From NCBI GenBank assembly GCA_020747015.1, contig JAGTJM010000001.1, positions 558,001 through 622,000 of the forward strand: a DNA stretch of 64,000 nucleotides. Direction: 5' to 3'. The DNA is from Pyrenochaeta sp. MPI-SDFR-AT-0127 (Eukaryota > Ascomycota > Dothideomycetes > Pleosporales > Cucurbitariaceae). Position numbers and translations under genes: made by a program. Shown piece after piece: positions 33,592 through 43,103 of this stretch. Every line of letters begins with the position of its first letter. The stretch's first letter is position 1. The notes under the pieces were generated by a model. The model saw nothing but the letters and a program-made list of their open reading frames with translations. It was not told the DNA's origin and ran no database searches.

Positions 33592-35522
33592 TTACACGGT
33601 AATTGTGTAATCCACCGAATTACCGGGCTCTCTTGGGTAAAATTCAATTGTGAGTCTTGTAGTCTTGCCCGCCGCACGAATAGCATCAAGCACGCCAGCT
33701 TTGATGATCACACTGCTACCATCCCAGTCCCAGTTGTTGCCATATGTGGTCCTGCCCTGCTGCAAGACGGGCAAGTACTGCGTCCAGTCATCGACGAGGA
33801 AAGTACCATCGGACTTGACGGCCTTGACGGTAGCGGGTCGGTTGATGCCAGACCAAGTGAGAGGAATGTGGAGGTCAGCTGACGTAGCAGGGAGGGCACT
33901 GGAGGTGACACTAAGCGTAGGGACGCTGTACTGAAGGACGTTGATAAGGAGACTGGCACCCTTGTTGAAGGAGAGGGTGAGGTTGGCAATGGAGCCGGTG
34001 GGGGCAGAGGAGGTGAGAAGCGTGCTGAGGAAGGCGGATGTGAAGGTGATGCTCTCGCCTACAACCTTGTAGTCCTTGTCCTTCGCGAGGGACTTGTTGG
34101 TCGCAGCCACAGCGATCTTCTTAACCGTATTGCCGTTGAAGTGGAAGGGCAGGGTTGCATCTGTGACGTTGGTGCCCTTCTTGTGGTAAATATATGCAGA
34201 GCTCTTCTGCGTGGTTGCTGCGCCATCAGTTGTGCTATCTGGCAGCGCATTCGCAACGCCCTTTACGGCATTCAAGTAGATGTCTTGTGCGACTGGGTCA
34301 CGCCACTGACGGGTCGCGCGGTTGAGGAAGTCGGCACCGTTGTCCCAGAGAATGGTTGGAGTAGTGTACTTCGCAGCAACACGGACCAAGTGATCGAAGT
34401 ACCGCCAGCGCGCTGCGGTCTCACACTGTACCGGCGAAGACGCCCATTCTCCAATCAAGAGAGGGATATCTGAAAAGTTACCGCGGACAGCTGCGAAATC
34501 TGCTTCAAGGGTAGCCTTGTCAGCATCAGAGCCCCAGGTGGTCTTGCCCCAAGCTCCGAAGATGAAGTCATCTACCAGACATATTAGCTTCTTTCCATAA
34601 GTATATGGTGGGGAGATGAGGGAGCCTTACAAGGCGAGTAGTAATGCCATTGGATACCCCAAGGATTCTTGAACTTGGTATCGGGCCTCTCAAACCAATT
34701 GATCGTCTTGTAACCATCCTCACCAGCGCCAACAAGAGTGACAACTCGCTGAGGGTTGAAGCCCCCGGCGTCATTGATTGACTGGAGGAAGATGTTGTTC
34801 AACCTGTTGATAACCTTGCCGTGCTCGGCTGTTGTTCCAGGAATTTCATTTATAGTTTCAAAAGCCTTGTGAAGAGTCAGTGTCTAAGCATCGTCTAAAA
34901 CAAAATAAAGACCGAGTATGGAAATTTGACTTACCACTTTCTCTCCCTTGCAAGCCAACTTAGTACCAATTTGGTACCACAATTTGCCCAGTCTCTCTTC
35001 TACAGCTGTAACATTTGTATTTGCGTTCGTCAAATCCGCCCAAGTCCAGCTATCATGATGCACATTCACGATCACGTAGAAGCCCCTGCTCGTTATCATA
35101 TCCAGGACATCCGAAACTCTTTGCAGCCAGACTGGGTCGACCTTCCACTCTGGCGACTGAGAGGTGAAGTGATAAGCCCATGTTACTGGGAGGCGGATAC
35201 CTTTGTAACCAAGATTCTTGATGTCATCGAATGTACTGGCGACGACAGGTGGATTGTTCCATGATCCTTCCTATGTTGAGGGTACAGAGTTAGAATTGCT
35301 CATATGCAGTATCAAGTCCTGGGTTCTACTAACTGTCTCAACCGCATCCAATGTGTTGCCTAGATTCCAGCCGGGGTTGAGGGCATTGAAGAACTTTGCC
35401 GCAGTGATAGGGCTGAACTTTGCAGTCGAAGGGCAAGTTACACCAGTGCCATTCGTGGACTGGGCATATGTGCCCTGGAGCAGCGAAGCAGCGAGAGCTG
35501 TTGCCGAAAAGAAGCGACCCAT
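33592..35522 (-). CDS. Secreted GH5 endoglucanase with C-terminal X2-like module
   Basis: Retaining beta-glucanase of family GH5, likely a cellulase acting outside the cell. Four exons: 35522-35334, 35270-34935, 34865-34631 and 34571-33592. Introns of 63, 69 and 59 nt have in-phase joins, giving 579 residues. The signal peptide is MGRFFSATALAASLLQGTYA. The barrel starts with NPGWNLGNTLDAVE and continues with GYKGIRLPVTWAYHF and FYVIVNVHHDSW. The acid/base is Glu182 in AFETINEIPG and the nucleophile is Glu295 in LIGEW. After the barrel, residues from about 370 form a CBM_X2-like Ig module (KKIAVAATNKSLAKDKDYKV, then TLTSS/LTLSFNKGASLLINV-type strands), with a further beta domain to the C-terminus. 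Both catalytic Glu are present. It forms part of a loose carbohydrate-active set with the AA9 and GH2 genes. Confidence 0.93.
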
Positions 35523-36680
35523 ATTTACTGAGCCTGGAGATGTTCACTGGACTGAACTCGTTCGAGCTTATAAAACTTGGGCCTTGAGCAAGATATAGTC
35601 CATATCCTACCCACCCTGACGGTCCGTCCATTACTCGCCCCGGCCTTCAGAAATTCCATATAGCCTTGTCCATCTCGCCCCTGCCCTCGTGCCAGAGACA
35701 ATGTTGTACAAATGAAAGGACATCCTACGCTATACATCGTACGAGCTACTTAGTTGATCATCCAATGTCGCCATTCATTAATATTGCAGTGGAGTTGGCG
35801 AAACCGGGTAGATGAGGTCCAAGGGTTACAGATCTGGAAGCGCTTCCGGAAGGGCCACACATGACCTCGACGATGATGATTGGTCATTCGGTGACTCTTG
35901 TTTCGCGGTTCGTCCGATCGCATATTGCGTCCCCTGGGTTTGCGGCCATATGCAGGTCCCGGCGGGCCTAATATCCAAATTAGCCAGGATGGATGCGGTT
36001 TTTCCACCAAGTATCTAAAGACCCATCGCATGAACAGAACATAATGTTTGGTCATTACCAGTACATAGTTAGCCTTCGAGCTTGAGCACATTTCAATGTA
36101 ACCAGCGTCGCGTGCTGGTCTATCATAGTCTATACGTTGCATTTCAAAAGTCGCGAGTCGACGCTGCGCTCTCCTGCATCATAGTATCCATTGCTCGAGA
36201 TCTTGATGTTACAAAGTAGTGTTAAGGCATCCAGGAAGGAAGGAATAGTACGATGAATACAATATTGTGTAGTTGGGCTGCTCCAGGCAGTGGACGCAAT
36301 GACACCATGCTAAGTATGCAAAATTAGAAGAGTATGAAAGACAAAAAAGTAAGACATGAGAGAAGAAGACTTTAATTGATAGAGGATAACCTTGTCGCCT
36401 CCATTAACGCCAAAGAAGGAAAGAAGACCGGGGTTGGAGTATATTGGAATACAGAAGCCAGATATCTGTCAAGCGATCAGAATCCTGGCTCAAGACAATG
36501 AAGCGACGTCCATGAGGCTGAAATGCTGCGGTCCAATGTTAGACCTGGAAAATCATGCTCGCCGGCATGTATAAAGGCACAGGTTTTATTGCTTTGTCGT
36601 ATCCGTGTTTGGAGCACTGTTGTAGAGTCAAGTTCGAAGGCATCTTAGAGCGAGCTTCTGCACGTTTATGTGCCAGACTC
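35523..36680. other. Intergenic: GH5 upstream region
   Basis: About 1.16 kb containing the GH5 promoter and the 3' flank of the CPSF6-like gene. No gene recognised. Confidence 0.5.
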
Positions 36681-38046
36681 CTATTCTGGCCGCGGTCGTT
36701 TGGCACCATGAGGGTTCTGCCAGCTCCCATCGTTACCGCCCTGGCTCCCTTGAAAGAAAGCTGGGTTGAATTGTTGTTGGTTGCCACCAAACCCAGCGCC
36801 TGTATCGTTCCTGTTAGCAATCATCCAAATAGTGGAATGTGAACGTTAGGGATATGTCACTGGTAGTAAGAAATTTCCTCAACGTACCCATACCCCCCAT
36901 CATGCCCATATTGCCGCCCATTCCCATCATGTTCGCTCCCATACCCATCATGTTGCCGCCCATGGGCATATTCATACCACCCATTGGGTTCCCGCCCATG
37001 TTGTTCATACCCATGTTGCCACCTCGTCCGCGGTTGTTCATACCGCCGCGCATGTTATTGCCCATCATGCCACCACGATTGAAGCCTCCGCCAAAGTTAT
37101 TCATGCCACCCATCGGGTTACCGAAGTTGTTCATAGGAGCTTGTGCGCTATAGCCTCCCATATTATTGCCACCCATATTTCCACCTGCTGGACCCGAGAA
37201 GTTGCGATTGTTCTGGAAACCCATATTGCCGCCTCTGTGATTGTTGAAGTTACCTCTGTTGTTATTAAATTTGTTAAAAGTTCCACCACTCTGATTGTTG
37301 TAGGTACCGGACGTGGCGCGGTCGTTGCGGCCTTTGTCTCGCTGTGGAACATCTTTCGGAAGGGTCTTGAATGGGTTATGTTGTGGAGGATTAAAGATAG
37401 CGGATGGCTTCTTAGTGTGCGCTTGGTCTTTGAATAGCTGATCGATCTGGTGTTTTAGGGCAGTGGCGGCTTGTGGTGATCGGAGCAAGACATAGACTTG
37501 TCTGCCGGACAGTTAGTCGACTTTTGCATACAGTGTTGCAATTCTTGCCTACCCTTTGCTCTTTCCGTTTACCTTATGCTCATTAAAGGTAACTTCGCTG
37601 AGCTCGTCCTCACAGCCGCTCTGGTTAGCCCAACCACGAATATCTTCTTCGCTGATCCACCAATTCACATCATTTATCATCAGTGCTGCTGTGGCGCCCG
37701 CATCGGTTGGGCGGTCGTCGTCCTCCCCTTGCTTGCGCTTCGTACCTTGCTGCTGGGGAGCTTGTTTATGAACGTCTAAATTCCCTGCTGAGCCGCCTGT
37801 GCTTGCTATCTGCTGGGTGCTGTGCTCATGATGCCCATCTCCGTTCGTTGTCTCGCCCGATGGTTCGTGTTTGGAGATCTGGTTGCCGCCTTCGGGCTTG
37901 TTGTTATCAGTCGGGCCATTCGACTCGCCCACGTTTGTATCTGTGTTTTGCGCATTGGCGTCGGTCAGAGTGGTGTCTTGCTGTGTCGAATCTTGGTAGG
38001 AATCATCGCCGTAGATGTCGATGTCGAAATTGTCGTCGTCAGCCAT
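36681..38046 (-). CDS. CPSF6-like RRM protein with Gly/Asn/Met-rich tail
   Basis: RNA-binding protein resembling cleavage and polyadenylation specificity factor 6 (CFIm68 type). Exons 38046-37553, 37501-36888 and 36799-36681 join over introns of 51 and 88 nt, giving 408 residues. The N-terminus is acidic and Gln/Asn-rich (MADDDNFDIDIYGDD). One RRM follows: ALMINDVNWWISEEDIRGWA, ELSEVTFNEHKVNGKSKGQ and, across the splice, VYVLLRSPQAATALKHQID. The C-terminal half (about residues 235-365) is a low-complexity domain built of short G-N-M-G-G-type repeats, of a kind that forms condensates in other RNA-binding proteins. The protein ends in GAKRPRPE, a basic/Pro motif that may help nuclear import. 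It probably acts in nuclear mRNA 3'-end processing; the exact complex is inferred from family. Confidence 0.84.
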
Positions 38047-39024
38047 GTCTGATTTTTGTATATCAAAGTCAACTGCAGTAAGCTATGAAGTACGTTCCAG
38101 GATTTTTTTTTGATTGGCTTGTAGATACTTGAATTGCCGGTATCAGTGGCCAAAGTACATGCAACTCTGTATGCGGTATACAAATCAGCGAGCTATAAGA
38201 CGAAAGAGGTAGTGGTAGAAACATGTGAGATACTGCGCTTGTGGCCCAATCCAATGCGACAGCGATGGGAGAAACAAGCAGCGCAAAGTGAGGCCATACG
38301 TACAGTTCCGCTGTCGAGGCGGGTAACAAAGTCCAGAAAGACAGCTCAGATGCAAGATATAACAGTCCGATCGCCCCTGGCAGATACGGAGATGTGAAAG
38401 ATACAGAATGTGCGTGTGAGAGATGTGATGTGATGTGCAGCCTCAGCCTGACTCCTGCGCGTGCTTGGATTGCGCCCGCTCCCAGTACAGATTGCGCGAA
38501 GCTTGAGTGGGGTAATACAAATTCCCAGCGAATTGATATGGCGTAATACCGTGCGCTACAGCAATGAGAAGTATTGAACAATGTGAGGATGCGCTCCGCG
38601 GCTGGAGCCGAACACGTCTTCCCAGTCGGTCGCCTTTTCCTGCACGTCTGTCCGTCCGATGTGAGCAGGGCGGGCTGCCACAGTAATCGTCGATCTCAAG
38701 TCTGCCGGGATGGTGAGTATCTCTGCTTTGCGACAAACCTCGTGCAAGATTATGGTGAAGTCTAGAGTCGTTGACGCGGCTGCCAGTGAAAGACGCCCAG
38801 GAGACGGGCTGCTGCGATGAGCTCAGGCCTCTAGCGCCTTGGCGAACACTAACCCTTGTCGGCTTTCTCCGCAAGGAAGGCCAGATTGTCCTCCGTACTC
38901 TGGACAGCTACCCTTTTCAAAGTCGCGACCTCACACTGAACCCATCCATCCAGTCAATTGATCCCCTGACATCTACGACATCTTCAACCACATTTCCACT
39001 TCCGCCTTCCCAACACTCGTCGCC
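38047..39024. other. Intergenic between divergent CPSF6-like gene and SSS1
   Basis: Nearly 1 kb that holds both promoters. On the minus strand, 38556-38761 plus a possible spliced upstream part ending at 38854 reads as a coding-like but unrecognised peptide; no start codon could be placed, so I do not call a gene. Confidence 0.4.
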
Positions 39025-39393
39025 ATGGAGAACGTCAAAGAATTCGCTGAGTACGATATTCCAAAAGGACACCATGATGGCATGGCGACTAACACTAAAC
39101 AGTATGCCCGCTGAGTTCCTTAAGGAGGGTACTCTGTTCATGAACCGTTGCACCAGTACGTGGCCCGCAGCTCATTCTTATCCACTAGACTGACATCCCT
39201 TTAGAGCCCGACAAGAAGGAATTCATCAGGATCTCGCAAGCAGTGGGCGTTGGTTTCTTGATCATGGGTGAGTGTTTTTAATTGTGCGTCTACCGGTAAA
39301 GAGTACGGTGCTAACACATTTGCAGGAGTCATCGGCTACATCGTCAAGCTCGTCCACATTCCCGTAAACAACATCCTCGTCGGTGGTTCATAG
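39025..39393 (+). CDS. SSS1: Sec61 complex gamma subunit Sss1
   Basis: Essential small tail-anchored subunit of the Sec61 protein-conducting channel in the ER membrane. Four very small exons: 39025-39050, 39103-39155, 39205-39267 and 39326-39393. They are separated by introns of 52, 49 and 58 nt, so the unspliced DNA shows no obvious ORF. The product is 69 residues, normal for the family. After the N-terminal MENVKEFADMPAEFLKEGTL come the amphipathic-helix motif FMNRCTKPDKKEFIRISQAV and the single membrane helix GVGFLIMGVIGYIVKLVHIP, ending in VNNILVGGS. Every junction uses GT-AG (GTACGA, GTACGT, GTGAGT donors) and keeps the frame. Confidence 0.95.
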
Positions 39394-40020
39394 TCCTTGA
39401 ACTCCCACGTCGAGCGTCTTCATTTTGCATCTTCGCCTACGGGACAGTTCTAGTTATCATAACACATTTATTCACACCACTGGGGAGGGGACGCGCTTGG
39501 GACAGGAGAATTGATCACCATAGGGGCAGTCGTTCGCTTGGGCGCATAGAGGATGGAATATCATAGTGCCCCGGACAAAAGCTGTACAATACGGTCATTT
39601 GGGTCAGCGGGAGTTGGGCTATATCCAAATTTCATATTTGCGCAAACTCCACATTGCGCTTGCCCAGAGAACGTTCCGATGATCATCTGAGTTCAGACAG
39701 CATAGTGGAGATGAATGGCCGATGCGTCGTCTCCAGGCGAACAACATCGTGATAATGGTAGCGGTTTCCCTTGCAGAGCAGACGTCAGTGATGCTAATAT
39801 GCGCCTCGAGCGCTACAACGAGGGTAGTATTCGAACTGAACCAAGACTTCCTATGATCACCCTAACGCGAATGCCGTATACACCAATCCCAAAACACCAT
39901 GCCACATGCTATACACAAGCCAAGCGAGAAATTGCCTCCGTTCGATACCCGGTCGAATGTTTACTCATCCATTGGGACCCTATCTATATAATTAGATCGT
40001 ATGCATCAATTATCACCCAT
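39394..40020. other. Intergenic, convergent 3' ends
   Basis: About 630 nt between convergent SSS1 and the WD40 gene. A 120-codon frame at 39715-40077 overlaps the WD40 stop on the opposite strand and has no features. No gene called. Confidence 0.5.
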
Positions 40021-42316
40021 TCAGTCAACATACCACATAGGCTGTCTCCTCGACCGGCCTTCACCACTTCTGTATAATCGCTCATCGTGCTGCAGCTGTG
40101 CATTGACTCTTCTGCCAACCTTTGGCTCGGCTTCGTCTTCCTCAACTCCGTCGTTCCATGAATGAACGGTGCACGTCCCTTGCGAGGTGCCCCAGCCGTT
40201 CCAAGATGTAGCTGAACGCACGTCAGCATGGTTAAGATCAAATGAGGGTAAATATTTGAGCAAGGAACATACCCGCAATCATGGGCGCGTAGGGATGCCA
40301 ACTCGCATCTCGCACGCACGTCATCCAACTTCCTCCAGTTCTGCCCCAGTAGTCATACGTCTCAGCTAGTAGATCCGGATCTCGCGGTCGAGAGTTCTTG
40401 GTCGCTTTCAGTACATTGACTTTCCCTGCTAAGGTCGCGTCCAGGTTCCAGATATATACCGAGCCGTCGTAGCTGCCGGAATAGACATACCGAGAGTCTG
40501 TACTTCCAGGCGGCGAAAAGTGACATCGAATGAGCGTCTTGAGAACCTTGTGGCCCCGGAAGGTGACTAATGAGCAGTCGTGAGGGTGCGGGCGATACTC
40601 GTTGTTGTTGTAGGCGTTTGACCGGTACTCAAATCGCGTGGTATAGTCGTTGGGGTCGATGCGATCAGCCTTCTCCTTTGACATCATCTTTCTCAAATCC
40701 CAGAGTTTGGCTGTCTGATCTTTGCCATTACTAAGCACGTACCGTCCATCTCCTTTGCTATCAACGTAGGTCAAGCCTTCCGTATGACCCAAGAAGACAC
40801 CCGCTTCGCGACCATCTCCCATACTTCGACGATCCCAAACTTTGAGGGTTGTGTCATCAGAACCAGAATACAGAATGTGTGGTGATTGCGAATCCCCAAA
40901 GCAAACTGCGTTAACATCGTCTTGATGACCGGGGATGCGTAGCACGGATTGTCGCCGTTCAATGTCATAAACGTAGACGGAGCTATCGCCTGTGCCAGCT
41001 ACTATCTCTCGGCCATCGCCGGAGAAACGTATTGACCAGATCTAGAGACGTTAGCTTCTGAAACTAGGAGAAGTCATATACGTACACCGAAGTATGTATG
41101 AAAGCCTCGGGGATTATGTGAGCCTATATTGGCGAAATCAAGGAGATGTGGCTCGCTCTCGTTGTTTGGATCTGTAGGTGCTAAGCACACAATACTCCTA
41201 ATCGAGCTGTATGCTAAGAAGCGGTTATCTGGGCTCAAGGATGCATCGGTGATCGTCCACTGTCCGTAAGGGTATACTACCGACTGCAAGGGTTTAGCTG
41301 GATTAACACCGATATCCTACATTGTGTCACTGACCTTGTAATATTTCCAGTCGTACGGGTTTGATGTGTCGTACATTCTCACCCGAAAATCCTGCGCGCA
41401 AGAGAAAAAGAAGTTTCCGTCATCTGAGAACTGTCCAGAATAACATCGGGCATTGTAGTGTATAATAGTGTCGGCGACAGACTCCGGCAGCATGTTTTGC
41501 TTCAGTAACCTGTTTGTATTCTTTTGGCGTCCGTCACTTCCCAGGCCTAGCTCTCTCTGCATAATGTCGTATGCCACCCTCTTCTTCCTCTTTACTGTGT
41601 CTTCTTTGCGCGGATTTGAACCAAAATTACCTCCATTCATCAGCTCACGACCCTGTTCGCTCGGGACTTTGTCAAAGGCTGCTCTGCCCCTTGGGCGCCG
41701 CGTCCTCCCTGAAGTCCTCCGAGGTCCGATCGTATCATATCCAGTGCCAGGGTCACTGTCTTCCTCCTCTTCTTCCTCATCTTCATCCTCATCAACACGA
41801 GGTCTGCGCCGAGATCGGGGTGTAAAGTCAGTGGCGAAAATCCGGCCCAATCCCGCATGACCGAGAAGCTGCATTATCTGTTCGCGAGTGATATAGACGG
41901 GCCGCCGAGGCATCGCAGATTCGCCCTCGTCTTCTTCGCCTTCTTCTTCTTGGCCACCTTCTTCATCGTCGTCTTCATTTCCATCCTCGTCTTCGTCGTC
42001 TCCGTGTTGGTTGGTATTATCGGTATATTCGAAGGAGATTTCGACCCCGCTAAGGTTGCTTAATCGTTCGGCAGCATCTGAGCTTGGTTTTAGCATGAAA
42101 AGGCCATAACTTGCCATCCAAACACTACCTACCGTGAAAGCTCATGTCGCCTTCATCATCTTCATCTTCATCGCTGCCACCTTCAGCAGGCACAAAATCC
42201 ATGTCGTCATCATCGTCGTCCATGTCGCGCCAGAACGGATCGTTCGGATCGTATACGATGGTTCTTGGGCCCTCACCTTCGCTGGGTGGACTAGTCGGGG
42301 CATGTGAGGAATTCAT
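40021..42316 (-). CDS. WD40 protein of WDR23/DCAF11 type (CUL4 adaptor)
   Basis: WD-repeat protein resembling DCAF11/WDR23, a substrate receptor of CUL4-DDB1 ubiquitin ligases. Five exons: 42316-42133, 42077-41335, 41283-41086, 41041-40273 and 40211-40021. Introns of 55, 51, 44 and 61 nt give 694 residues. The N-terminal ~210 residues are acidic and disordered, with Asp/Glu runs. The family segment NMLPESVADTIIHYNARCYS is followed by GQFSDDGNFFFSCAQDFRVR and YDTSNPYDWKYYKSVVYPYG. WD repeats then follow, including IRFSGDGREIVAGTGDSSVY, LRIPGHQDDVNAVCFGDS, ILYSGSDDTTLKVWDRRSMG, ALSNG-type repeat VLSNGKDQTAKLWDLRKM and YVYSGSYDGSVYIWNLDATL. Residues WDLR and WDRR fit the DDB1-contact 'WDxR' pattern. 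The C-terminus ends after an acidic stretch. Confidence 0.9.
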
Positions 42317-43103
42317 AGTCGCAAACTATGAACATGGGAGAATGCAACGAATTGCAACGGGGCGACATGGTGCATAAGGTGGGCTGCAGCTGTATAAGCT
42401 ATGGCCCGATCCGCGGTTCAAAGTAAACGGATATTAGCATTAACTCCGGTAGCGCTCTGCATTGGCCTGATCTCAACTATCAGTCGTCTTGCGCATTGAA
42501 ATTGTTCGTCAACGTTCATTTGTCTTGTCTATCTACTGAAGCCTGGGGTCGCTAGTTCAATTGGACCCATTCCACCAACACAAATGGGGTAGAGGAACGT
42601 TGTTGCATCCCTATCCGATCTTCAATTAAGACACAATTCCGCTTTACTTTTGTTTTCAATATCCTTTCTAAGAATCCCAAGAAGCACATAAAATAGATAT
42701 ACATCGTTCAATATTCATCACTACTGTGTTAGATCTATGAGGCTGATAAATGATTTCATCATTAGCTTACTTCAGCTTCCACGTTGCGCCGCGTTCGCTG
42801 GAAATTCCTGGTCGTATTCCACTTTGGGATTTTGTTTTTGAAAAGGAAACATTGCTTCAATTAAGCTATTCAATATTGGAAATCGCGATTATCGGCCCTG
42901 GGTGCCCCCCCCCCCCACTGTATGTCCACACGTCTTCAGGGTTGGTAAACATCCATTTAACAATTTCGTCGTCTCCGTAATCCTTGACAACTCTACTGTT
43001 ATTCCTGACAACTGAACCAATCGCAGCGTCATAGTAGCGAGCTTTCAACATCGTATGAAGCAAGAACGGCCATCGGTAGTGCATGAAGGAACCACCAAGG
43101 CTC
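42317..43103. other. Intergenic with a poly-C run
   Basis: About 790 nt. A run of roughly a dozen C residues lies at about 42905-42916. A minus-strand frame at 42866-43084 (72 codons, MHYRWPFLLHTMLKARYYDA onward) ends just past this run. It could be a displaced 3' part of the HET gene or chance; not called. Confidence 0.45.

Noticed and set aside
41640..42063. Ser- and Leu-rich plus-strand frames opposite the WD40 gene
   Set aside because: They are the reverse complement of its Asp/Glu codon runs (TCC/TCT strings) and not genes.
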